Source: Nemopilema nomurai (taxonomy: Eukaryota; Cnidaria; Scyphozoa; Rhizostomeae; Rhizostomatidae). Taken from it: 64,000 nucleotides of DNA. The position numbers and the translations under genes were made by a program. The notes below the pieces were generated by a model, which saw nothing but the letters and a program-made list of their open reading frames with translations, had not been told where the DNA came from and did no database searches. Shown here piece after piece: positions 9,430 through 21,178 of this stretch (position 1 is the first letter of the stretch; each line of letters begins with the position of its first letter). The stretch lies in the NCBI GenBank assembly GCA_003864495.1, contig ML133389.1, forward strand, positions 2,615,848 to 2,679,847, in the 5' to 3' direction.

Positions 9430-12400
9430 GACTCACAAAAGCAGGGTGGCCTGCCTAAGAACCTCAGCAGGGATAAAGGAGGGGGGGGGGCTTATTTACA
9501 CAGAGGCCATTCACAACCCAAAAAACTATTTCGTATAAATGTTTTGTAATTTGTTGTTGTGATAGACTTAGTCAGCATGTCACTTGCATTATTCATTCAG
9601 TATTTTATATATTATCACTAATAATTGGTCATTTGTTCTTGCTTGGTTCTTTGTGTCATTAACAAGACACATCAGATATACCTTTTTTATGAAGAACCAG
9701 CCACTAGTACCATTCCTAAAGGTTCTTTATTTTAGAACCGAATTTCCGTACTGAAAGGTTTATATCAGAGGGCTAGTCTATGGATGTTGTTCCGAGACCC
9801 CAATGGAGGGTGATACTTCTGTTACTTATCCTTGAAGAAAATATGTTGAGTCAATGCAGTGCCAAGTTCTTAACTCCCACGTGTTGCAGCTAAATTTGAG
9901 AGAAGGCTTCTCCTTTTGCTCCCCCGCAACCTTCCACCTCAGATGAATCAGCCCTTTGGACAGGAAGCTCTTCCCACGAGGTAATTGCGCCCACTACCAT
10001 AAAACACGGCTATTGTCAATTTGACATTTAAAACCCTTAATGGGGATAGAAAAGTGCCCACTTGGCTCATTTCCGTAGGCCCTGAGTCACCCACATTGTC
10101 GCCCTATCCAAAGATTTCTCTATATTGCATAGCCTGATGACGTCATAGGTATGACAGGCACAAAATATCGGTCTGCTTGCCAAGTGGATGACGCGAATGA
10201 GCACGGATTTGCAAAACACCTTTTATCCGTTGTGTTGACCTTTGACCCTTTGTGGGTGATGTCTAGCGTTTTCGTGTAGGTTTTCTTAGGACAGTGAAAG
10301 CCTGTTTGATACCGAGTTGAATAGCTATGCAGATAGGCCTAATCCCGGAATACTTAAGACACCACTACTTCGATTCTTCGATTTGTCTCTGACGTCAATA
10401 GCAAAACTGAACTTGAGTATCACGCACTCATAATGCAAATATAAGCTAGTTAAGAAACAAATAGTTGCGTCGTAATCATATTACACTGCAGACCAACACA
10501 TTGCCACAAGAAAAGCGTTAACAACGGGCATGCAAAACAAGACATCACGAAATTTAATTGATACCATTGCACAGTTTACAGTTTACAAATAGTGGATACT
10601 TTAGCACGCAACTGGGGCATCACGAAATTTCTCTAAGGTTTTCTGGAAGGAATGTGCATTATGAATAAAGTTATAGCCCATAAGAGTATAATTAGAATTG
10701 ACTGCTGGAGGAGAAAAGTATTTCAAAGAAAAGAAGATTAAAAGACGCACTCCAGGAAAATATCTCAAGAACTTCGTAGAAAAAAGGGTTCACAATTTGG
10801 AAATTTTTCTCAATTTTGGCTGAAATTTTTCTCAATTTTTGCGAAAATTTTCGCTATATCTTTACTAAATTTTGCTGAATATTTGTCGACATGCAGGTTC
10901 CACCCTTCGCTCATTTTTTAAAAAACCCGTCGACTTCTTCATGGCTCAGTGATGGCGAGAAATTTACGATAAAATCTCTTGCTTGCTTTCTGAAAGCTTT
11001 GCCTTTTTGACAAATGTTTGTCTCCAAGACAGGGATGTAGAAAGCGTTTAAAGAGAAGTGGGTGAAGTAAAAAGGGGCACATTTTTTATAGTTTGAAAGG
11101 GTACTATTGGGTCTCACAAGGACACTTTTGCAAGGCTTTCCAGAAAGTGGGGGCCATTGCCATTCTGGCATCTCCAGCATCCCCCATTTGTGATAAAAGT
11201 TTCGATGGACGTTGTGATGAACTTTACATTTTGATGGTAAAAGTTTTGATAAACGTTTTAGCTTTTGAAATTATAGAAGCTTCTTGAGTATGAAGTTGCT
11301 TGAGAAAAAAGGAGATTTCAAGACAATAGTTTGGAAAGTTCTACTGCAAAAATCACTTTGAGTTTAAATAGAAAATCACAAAAGGCTATGAGCTTCAAAT
11401 TTAGAGTGAGTTATTCTAACTCCCGTTTGAGTGTATCGCTTTAGCTTTAGGTAACTGGGTGGTAACCATTGTTTGGTAATCGTAAGGGTAACACGTTGTG
11501 ATAGAAAAATAAGGAAGCATACAGCCCCCATATTAATCACCCCTGATACGCGGTAAATAATGATGGGCCATTCTTGATTTTCTGCCAACACGATTCACCC
11601 CACGCCTGTTGAGGAATAGGAAGTGACCCTTTGATGAGAAATGCTTTTCATTCATTCCGCCATTCATTTTACCAGCTGAAATTAGGACTGTGCCAATCGG
11701 AAATGTTGAATCAGACTTAGACAGTCTTCCGTTTTGCTTTTAATCTGTTTGTTTTGTTTTTATTCGCTAAGCAAAGGTCATGTATCAGGTCAAGGGGAAT
11801 GTGGCCTAAATCAGGTCGGGTGAACCGGGGGTTAAGAGAAAATACACCCTGTGAAATAAATTGGTTCTTCGAAAGATATTGCAAAGTGGATTGCTCCTTG
11901 TGACACTGCGCAGCAGCATGCGCAGCGAATTAGAACGCAGCACGTCAGAATGAACTATACTCGTAAGCAGAATGAGAACACGTGGTCGATCGGTGAAACG
12001 AGAAGAGATTGCTTGATGTGATGAAAGAAGAGAGTTATGTTCAGTTAGAATGAATTGAAGCTGCATTCATGCCTTTCCCAACCTGTACACAGAATGCCCA
12101 TGATTTCATAAAGCTTATAAAAGATGTGGTTTTTGGAGTTAGCTTAAGCTTCTCAGTGTCCTAAAACTACCTTCGGATGCAAGGCAGAAACAAAATCAGA
12201 ATCAGTTAGAACTGAGCTGAATGAAATCGTGGCAACTGCGTCAAACAACAGCAACAACTTCAAAGTTCTGATAACATCATCTATGCATTTTCGCCCCCCG
12301 GCCCCAACACTGGGACAAGGCCGTTTCACCCTTTTTGTACCAGTTTTACACCTTTTTATTCGTACAAATAAATGGGCCAACCAAGTTAGGAGGACCAGTT

Positions 12401-15400
12401 CGTTGTAAGCCAAACAAAACCCTTTTGGCTTCCATACGACAGCAGAATTTCTGAGGACAATCAATTCAACACCCCCCCCCCAACTTCACCCCTAGCACCA
12501 CAGCCTCGGCCCCTATGCCAAGACTAAAAAGGAAGACCAACTTTGGAACAAACTGAGGCTGAAATCCTGTGCCGATTTGAAAAACAATTAAAGGGTTGGA
12601 AACCGAACTAAATCTTTTGCAGCATAAACATTAAATTTGACGAGCATTGATCGCTGTCCATTGTCTTCAAAAGCCTATTTAGAGTGGTCTCTAAGATAAA
12701 TTGGTCTTACGCTTACTCAGTCCCCTCCCTACGAGGGGTGTAGTTGTAAAACTTAAACAAGGGGGCCTACTGCAGTGTGTGTGTGAGAAATTGGTTTAGT
12801 CCCTGATGCCACGCCTCTTTTGTCTCGTTTCAGTGCTTTGTACAAAGTTAATTTACTTAGCAGGAAGGAATACAATCAAAATAAGGCCGGACTACCTCTG
12901 AAAAGTCAAAACATTCACGATTCTTGTCTCTTTCTAAGCACGAACATTGAAGAGATTTTTCCAAATATTTTAACAAGGTGAGCTGTGCCCCCTGAGCCCC
13001 CAACCACTGCATCCTTCGTTCCTCGCCCCCCTTTGATTGCAACCCTCTTCTAAATCTTAATTTTTGTTTGCAGATTGTTTACGATATTTCTGGCAAACAG
13101 ATGGAAAACATTGAAGTCTCAAAACCTGTTCCATTTCTGTTTGTACCATTCCAAAGTATATGTTGGTGCTTGTAAATGCTGGCTGCGTCAGTGCTAAAGT
13201 CTCGCGGATTACGGCTTCAAACTTTATATTGTCACCCCCGATTGCAAAATTTGAGGACAAGTTCCATTGCAGAAATAGCCAACAAATTTGCCAATGCTCA
13301 ACTGTTGCAACATACCCTATAATAAGGTGGCCCAATATTAGCATTCTATTTGTCAAAAAGCAACAAGGACTTTGTTTATCTAATCTGACATCAATTCATT
13401 TGCGGTCCCATTATCAGCTTAAATCCTGCTTCAACGGGGTTTCAAATTGCCCCAGGCCTGCTATTCAGGGGGATCAGTATGGGTTGCAACTTGCATGAGG
13501 GGGGCTCAAATTACCCGCAAAACCTTTGGCGGGATCATTAGCAGTTTATCGGCATGCCTTTTTGTGCCAAATGATATCATGTTCCCAATGTTTGTGAGGT
13601 GCCATTGTTGAAAGCGCGGTTTATGGTTTTCGAAACGGCTTCGTTTTACAACCACGCAACATGCATCTCTCCGTTTACCAACCGGAAGGGCAAAGGGGCA
13701 GTGTCCAAATGAGTTTTGGGACTGTTGGTAAATTCAGGGAGCAGCAATGACGTAGTTGATCAGTGACAGTTGGCAGGGTCTCCAGCGGTACCAAAAAAGT
13801 CGAAGGGTGAGGGGGTAACAAGTCGAAGGGTGAGGGGGGGGGGGTAACTTCTATACAAAATACAATGCAATGAAAAGACCTAAGAAAGGTAAACTTTGCC
13901 AAAAATGGGTGACCGTGGCCCTCAGCCATTCTCATTTCCCCCCGTCTATGCAAGCCCTGGTTCGTAGGTGAAACTTGGGGAAAATTATCCGCATTTGCCA
14001 TTGTGTTTTGAATAAAGAACACATTAAGATGGTTGTGTTGCCAAAATATCGGTGAATTCAACTCCAGTGTCCCCTCACTGTCTATATGACTCGTCCTTCT
14101 CTAATAATCTTCCAAATTTATGCTTGACAAAGTGCTTTAATACATAGATACATATTAACGGATGCATACATACATTCATACATACATTACTTAAACAAAA
14201 CCTAGATAAAAATGAAAAGTTATATTTTGAAGAGTAGATGTAAAAGGAGAATTACATTGCTGCAATATTGTAAAATAACATCTAGAAGTACCTGCAGGCT
14301 GGACCTGACTTTAAGAATTCATTGAAAAGTACTCAATTTCATACCCTGTTTTTGAAATTAGATAACATAATAACAATAAAGCTGAAAAATGATAAAGTAA
14401 AAAGAACAATATGTCAAAACCATCAATGTTTACACCTTCGCCAACTCTCCTTACAGTGAGAGCTTCGTTTTCAATCCCGAGTCTCATTTTCACACACGAA
14501 TGCAGAAAGGGTCTATTTGAAATTGGATGCTTTACAAGAAATAATTACACCTTGTTGTTTTTCCTCTCATCTTCAAAATGTTTTTGCGTGTTCTTTGCCT
14601 GCATTATGGGGGCAGCATGTGAGTTATTGCCCCCTTCCTTTGGCTAATGGGGAAGAGGGGCGCTCACCAACATCTTTCCGTAAATGGGGGCAATGGGGTG
14701 GAGATGACCCCTTTCCTTTGGTTGATGGGGAAATGGAGCACCAACGAAGAAAGCATACTCCTAATGGGTAAATTGGGGCGTCTATTCCAGGGGGCTTTTA
14801 ATCGAAGCATTAGGGGTTAATGGTTCCCAAAGGGTAAATCGTAAGAATGCGAACTTATCTGGCGAGTTTTTTTTGTCTCTTTTTAAGAATAAAGTGCATT
14901 TGTAATCGTTTAAGGTCAGACCACCGAATTGCAAGTGGAAGACATAAAACAATGAAACATGAATGATCAAAAACACGTGTGGAATGGCGAGAAACAAAGT
15001 ATTGATTTGGAGATGGGAAGTCCAGAGATAATTCGATTTAAAGGAAGAAATTGCTGATAGGCCGGAACATAATGAAAAAGTTCCCTTTTGGATTCTCTCC
15101 AAGACGAGCTTTATCAAGAATTTACATTGATGTTTTACCAAGGAATACATAGTGGGTCTGGTACCCAGGGTACTGTGTTTATCGACTCCCATATTCTCTC
15201 CATACTCCCATATCGACTCCCAAGGGACCATTGTCTCAGCAGCCGGTTTGAAAAGCTATCTGGATCTTTTAAAGCACGGAAAAATGATTGACCTAGCCAT
15301 AGGGTTGGGGGGGGGGCACGTTCCCACCTGCATCAATTCCAGCAAGGGTTAGGGATGAGAGGTGGGTGTAAGCCAAGTGTGGTTGGCTTTTTCTGGTCAA

Positions 15401-18066
15401 CAACTGGATAAGTCACTAACTTTCAAACCAACACCTATTTTGAAATTTTATGCTCTAGAGTTTCAGAAAAAACGTTCATCTTTGGAAATGGACCAGTCTA
15501 GTCTGGTCTTTCCAAACTTCATTGAAGCATTCTTGTCCCTCCTCTGACCTTTTCTATACGTTGTGCAAGCGGTTTTTTTATCATCGAGAGAGTCAAACGA
15601 AAGGCTCAAACATGGTTCGTTGTAGTTACCCAAAACCTGGGCTTCTACAGTAAGACTGTGCTTCCATTATCCTATATTATATATCTCTGTCATTCCCATG
15701 ATAGTTTCGTTTGCCCCCAAATACGAAATGTCGAAATATCCCACAGTTATAAATTACTTCTTACGCTCCCATGCTCTCTTTTGTAGAAGCATCAATTTCC
15801 CTAACACCCTATTCCCCCTGGGGAGGGTGTGGTCACGAAAATGTTAACTCCATTTGCCACCTCATAGCATTTCTCACTTTAACTTTACGATGCAGAGCCT
15901 TTTTGATGCAACACGTTGAACAGTGCAAACTTAAACCATTCCGGGAGAAAATCTACAACTCTAAGCTTCCGATTTTTGTTTGTTGTTTCAAAGCAACTTG
16001 ATTACTTCCAAAATTAATCTGGTATTGTAATCCGAGACGCGATTGTGGTTGGTTCGAATCTCAAGTAATAATTCTCAAGCGTCATCAATAAAGACGCGTT
16101 TGTCAGTGTGATTCAATTCCCACACCCATATGTCACTATCAACACCCATTGAATACTGTGATATTGGCCATCTCTTGACAATAGTAAACAATCATTGTTA
16201 ACTCTCATGGGAAAATGTGGTCGTTTCTTTTGAAACAGGAAAAACTCTTTTGAAGGTATGGAATGGAGAATTTTTCTACCCATAAGTCTATTAGAACACT
16301 CTATGGCACAAAATAACAGAGGTTGGTGCCACATTTTAAAAGAAAGGAGCTCAGGAAATTATGCAAATTTAAATGGCCCCCATGCCTCATTATGATTGGA
16401 AAGAAATAAAAGAAAGAAGCTAGAAGATTACAACTTTATCATATCAGAAAATGCAACGATTTTTATTTCATCTTACGTCATTCTGAGTGATTAAAGGAAC
16501 TCAGTGCTAAAACGAATTCAGCAGCAGAATTTTCTATTCAGCTGTTAAAATCGCATGGATATCGCTTTTTGGAATTTCATTTATTTATGATGATGTTTAT
16601 GAAAGTTCTTATGAGGTTTGAATGTTGTAAAAGAGCATTGAAACGCAAAATCAAAATGAAATGACAACAATCCAAATGAAATGACAACATCATTAGATAA
16701 CATGGTTGCCAAAATACATTTGTTCTTGCCTGAATAATCAGGTTTGTTTCAAAAACAATGAAATCACGATAACAACCTTATTTTGTTTTCTACCCTATCA
16801 CTTTCATAATTGTTCACATCTACTTCTTTCTATTCTTTAGAATACAGCGTGATCAATACGTGATCCCTAATCCAGGGGGGTTCAACCCTTACAGACGTCA
16901 CATTTTTAAAGTTTAATGTGTTGATGTGTCTGTAGACCGCATGCAGTTTCAAAATTTGCAATAGAAATTTCTCGAATAACAAATGTTCATGCCAAATTTA
17001 TTGCAATTGCAGAAAATGATGCAACCAGCATTCTAGAACCTTCTAGAATAAGAGCGAGGCAATTTTCGCATGAATACGAGGCTCTTCGCAGCATCGCTCT
17101 GATAGGCCCTCGACACAATTTTCGTAGTTTAGTCAGATTAGCTAGATAGTTGTGCAGGCACCGCGGAGCGTTGAGAAAAGTAGGGGGCCTAAAAAAAGTG
17201 GGGAGGGGGGCTAAAACCATTAAAAAGAGGCTCTATTGGTAGTTTATTACTTAATATTTGGCATTTTTAGCAGGGTTGGGGCCTCTCAGCCTCCTTCCGC
17301 GGTGCCTTTTGTGGCACACGTCTCGCGTGATAACATAGACGTTTTCATAAATATCACCTGTAAAATTTCCATTGTTTTGCATTCTTTTGTTTTAGAGATA
17401 ATCACATTGCACAATACCATTTGTCATGCAATTATCGTTAATTATAATAGAAATAATTAAAGCTAATTTGAAATTCTATTCGCTTGTATATGTGAGTCAG
17501 GGAATTCGAAAATGAGAAAGGTAGAGAGATATGAGAAGTTGATGAACGGGATCTAGTAACAAGTGTTATACTGGCGTATTACTTTCTGGCTTCGTTGCAT
17601 CATAGAAAACAATTTCGTTCCAATCAATTCTACAAGATTGTATGATAAGGGATAAAACATTGCTCATTGAATTACTTCGATTTTACTGGCTGGAACGTTT
17701 CTTAAGCTGTAAGGAAATGTGTGTTTGTAGCGTGGGGGAGGGGGGTACATTTTCTCTTGGGTGGTCATGTCGGTTTCGCACCCCTTCCTATTCGTAGTGG
17801 TTATTTTTTACAAACAAGTATCATAAAAACTAACTTTTGCACCCCTTATAACTGATAGGCCTGCCCCCCTGCCACTTTCTATGACCTTCGTATTAACAAA
17901 TATTTCTCTGACCTAAGACATGAACTTTCTTGTCGCTTTCGACATTCCAAAGCATCGTCCAATCAAAAAGGGAGTGAGAGGGGGCTTGCCCGATCAAAGG
18001 CAATCAGTTTTTTGCCAATCCGGTTTTTTTATAAAATTCTGCGGCTTTCCTTCCATAGATTCCTAG
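9430..18066. other. Intergenic stretch without a recognised gene
   Basis: Only short ORFs (150 codons or fewer) with no family features are present. Homopolymer G or C runs occur at about 9480, 12472, 13836 and 15307. A 21-bp direct duplication around AAATTTTTCTCAATTTT lies at about 10800-10840. The xsc 3' UTR must lie at the left end, but I see no clear AATAAA close to the stop. Confidence 0.5.
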
Positions 18067-18504
18067 TGTAACGACACAGGGTTCCCTTACGGACAGTATC
18101 ACGTGACAATTGCACCATTGCGCTGTGATTGCATCAGCGTCTGTAAAGGTATTTTTTGTATTACGTAGTTATTATTTTAAGGTTTGCTCAGGTTATATAA
18201 AGGGTTGTTTTCATAAGTTAGGAGTAGTCTTGCCGAAAGAATTGCCGTACTGCTAGAAGCCCTGTCGCTAGTTTTGTCGTGCCTGTTGAAGCCGTGTCGT
18301 TATTTGTCGAACTTGCTGTTAGCCGTTTGTCGTATCATTGCCATAAAAAGGAAAATTTTGATCTTATCCGCCGTTGCCGTATTTTTGAGGATTTCTGCCA
18401 ACAAAGAACTCACGTTTGTAAAACACACCTTTTAAGAGGTTTTACACTAGAATGCTACGCCCGTTGAATTTCAAATAAAGACAACGCCCCCCTGAAACGA
18501 CTCA
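18067..18504 (+). mobile_element. Possible solo LTR
   Basis: The segment begins TGTAACGACACAGG, a start typical of Gypsy-type LTRs. It contains a TATA box (TATATAAA, 18194-18201) and about 280 bp downstream an AATAAA (18474-18479), the expected order of LTR promoter and polyadenylation signal. No internal retroelement ORFs lie nearby, and I could not find a matching 3' terminus or target duplication. The right boundary is a guess. It could instead be an unannotated short transcript. Confidence 0.25.
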
Positions 18505-18680
18505 TGATTTCGGTTCATGATTTGTGAAGGGGCAGCTTCAAAAAGATACACAAAGATATACGAAACAAACGCAAAACACGCTATTTCAAGGCTTACGATT
18601 TGCCCCATCTTGACCCAAAACAGCGGTTCAGTTATTTTCACGCAAAATTTGATATCTTCATTAAGTGAAATTTCTCAGGT

Positions 18681-19025
18681 TACACAAATTATTTATAAGA
18701 ATGCCTAATTCTTTTGCTGAACTTCAATATTCTTAAAAAAATTTATTTTTAAGCCTAAGATTATTCTTAAATTATTCTTGCCTAACACAAAGTGTAAATT
18801 CACTTTAAGATCAAGAGAAAACATTTTATCCTTTAGATGTGTTGCTCCATCATAAATTACTCACAGAGTGGCTGAGTATAGCCTCCAAGCAAAAGTGACT
18901 TGCTCTGGGAGAAAATTCAGGGGAGAAATTTTAGTCATGATGAAGGCTGAGCCTTGCATTATTCTTAAATTTTTACAATTTTGAGCCTCAATATTCTCAT
19001 AGACTTTATTCTTATATAAAAAGTA
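18681..19025 (+). mobile_element. MITE family 1, copy 2
   Basis: A full-length relative of the copy at 1331. It starts TACACAAATTATTTATAAGA and ends with TTATTCTTATATAAAAAGT, so the termini are imperfect inverted repeats. It is flanked by TA-rich DNA and has no ORF. Confidence 0.7.
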
Positions 19026-19977
19026 TGAGGTCTTTGGATGATGACCAGAGAAGCCAATGAGAAGTAATTTTTTGACATATTTCAGTATGTTTCGCTTTTC
19101 AGGGCGATCTATTCGACCTATTCATTATTCATGCAAAGCTATATTGGCTCTATACTAAGAGCCATCTTGAATTGTTTTCATGGGCAAGTGCAATGTCCAT
19201 TGAGATCAGTGACAATGTCCCGATTGGGTTTTGTTGTTTATTGTCCTTGTTTTTGGACACGTGTTTGTCCACGTGCATGGAACAGTGTCCACATGCATAC
19301 AGGGTCGCGCGAGGCTTATTGCCCGTAATCTGAGAGTTCAAAGTTCAGTACAATTGTAAATCAGAAACTCTAGTTTTTTGACGGAAATTAAAGAAACTTT
19401 ACAATTTTTTATAAAACTATCCATGTCAAGGTCAGAATTGACATATTTCTGTTCAAATTCTTACGGCCGATAATTTATTGATTTCGCACTTGCACTGTTA
19501 AGAATAAAACAATATCTATGTTTAATTATAAATGGTACTCTTCTAGAAGGTTCTATTGACTAGTCAATATTTAAAGAGCATCCCAAACAGAACGAAAACA
19601 GCAAATTTTGATTCGTGGAGTTTTGTCGATTTCATTATATAGTACCCGCAGAACCTAAATTCAGCTTCACTGCATCATTTCTTACTTTAACCTTTATATT
19701 TTAACAAGCAAATTATTTGTTTCAATCTTCCATATGAAGATTATAATTGTCGATACCTGTTTTCAGACAATATCAGAAAAATGAACTTTTTAGTATCGAC
19801 AAAAAATTTAGCGAAGATTCGCGTAGACAGTATTTTTGTTGCAATAGTTCACACCTTCTGACGTCAGAAAGTGTCAGGGTCAGGTCCCTTTGATCCAAAC
19901 GCGTTAATAACTAATACCGTCTGAGTAACACGACCCCCGTGCTGGTTGTCAATCGATATCGAATGTCAGTCAAACAG

Positions 19978-19985
19978 TATAAAAC
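19978..19985 (+). promoter_or_regulatory. TATA box for the serine-rich gene at 20220
   Basis: TATAAAAC lies about 240 bp upstream of the ATG. The roughly 200 bp between this box and the ATG has no obvious splice site. It would therefore be an unspliced 5' leader, in keeping with an intronless gene. Confidence 0.55.
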
Positions 19986-20219
19986 AAAGGGAAGCCTGTC
20001 TACTGCCAAACAGCATTGGGAAGGTTTCCGAGAAAGGCGTACGTGAGAAGAGAAACGAAAGCGTGTAAATCATCGACGATTTTTGCTTAGAAAGTGATAG
20101 TTTCGAAGTTTGTTTTGCGAAAGAAGCATTGATTCAAGTGCTAGCAAGTTTTTGTGAAGTTTAAAGAAGTCTACAGTTCAGTTAGGCCGTGTTGAGTGCC
20201 ACGTATTACTAGAGTCAAT

Positions 20220-20624
20220 ATGGAAGGACTGGCAGAAATTTACAGATCTCAGAGTCTGCAGAGCACTAATCTAAGTGAAAAATCTGCATCGACCTTGTCT
20301 CTGAAGAAGATTTTTGGCAAGAAGCACCCGAAGAACGAAAGCAAGTACAGTTTTCTTGGCTCGCAGGCCGAGTCAGTGAATTCGTGTAGTACAACATCTA
20401 GCGCTAAGTCAACGGCCTCTCAGCAGAGCACAGCAAGTACCGATTCAGCGAAGTCAACAGACTCGACTGCATCTAAATCCAGCAAGTGGAGGTACAGCAC
20501 TGAGAGGTTTTCAGGATCGAAAACCAAGCCAAAGAAGTCAGAGGCGTCGAAGCAAGACTATTTTAAGTCCAAGAGCTACCACGAGGCGGTGTGGTCTCAG
20601 GCCTATCTCTATGGCGGCCGATGA
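20220..20624 (+). CDS. Small serine-rich protein, WxQAYxxGG family, intronless
   Basis: The product has 134 aa and no match to a family I recognise. It has an N-terminal basic block (LKKIFGKKHPK), then a low-complexity Ser/Thr/Ala region (about residues 50-90), and a conserved-looking C-terminus with YSTERFSG and WSQAYLYGGR ending at the stop. The same order (KIF-x-GKK, Ser-rich linker, Y-x-x-x-RF-x-G, W-x-QAY-x-x-GG) recurs in the gene at 26943, so the two are probable paralogues. No signal peptide or membrane segment is seen. A longer frame begins upstream at a GTG, but the first ATG is at 20220 and is taken as the start. A TATA box upstream and an AATAAA at 21173 frame a compact transcript. 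The function is unknown. The Ser-rich centre and basic ends suggest a phosphorylated cytoplasmic or nuclear protein, which is inference. Confidence 0.7.
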   Translation: MEGLAEIYRSQSLQSTNLSEKSASTLSLKKIFGKKHPKNESKYSFLGSQAESVNSCSTTSSAKSTASQQSTASTDSAKSTDSTASKSSKWRYSTERFSGSKTKPKKSEASKQDYFKSKSYHEAVWSQAYLYGGR

Positions 20625-21172
20625 GGAAGTCAGACAGGAAGAAATTCCACGTGAAAATTGGACTTGAATGAAGTTGTGTGTAAGTCTGTATTTATAAATG
20701 GTGGGGGTGGTTAGTTAGAAGTTGTAGATGAGGCAGAATGCTGTTTGAGGAAACATGTTTCAGTTTGTAGGAAAGCCCAGAGGATACGCGACTTTAACCG
20801 CAAAATGTCGGCAGCCTTTGCCAAAGATTGTTAGCAACGCATTCAGCTCTAACGACAGGAAGGGATTGTTCATACTTTGCAATTATTAATTCACACAATT
20901 TATTGCCAAGTATTTTAAAGTTTGCTTTCCGTTTTATTTTATGCAAGCTTTGAGTTTAAAACACCCAGTGGAAAATCGCCTCCCAATTAATCTCATTAGA
21001 CATTTCATAGTGGCAAATGTTTGGTTTTACTAGGAAATCCAAAGTATATAACGTTTTGTTGTAAAGAGAACGTTGCCTTTCGTGAAACCGAAAATGTAAA
21101 CAGAGATTTTAGCAATTTCCGTGCCGCCCTACGGGCAGTCAGACGTTTGAAATGGCGGGAAAACATCACGAC

Positions 21173-21178
21173 AATAAA
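21173..21178 (+). terminator. Candidate polyadenylation signal AATAAA
   Basis: This is the first plus-strand AATAAA seen after the stop codon of the serine-rich gene, about 550 bp downstream. It is a positional inference only. Confidence 0.35.

Noticed and set aside
14782..15231. 149-codon minus-strand ORF
   Set aside because: No domain, homology cue, promoter or splice context; composition is like non-coding AT-rich DNA.
16051..16060. B-box-like GGTTCGAATC
   Set aside because: No A-box upstream and no foldable tRNA arms around it.
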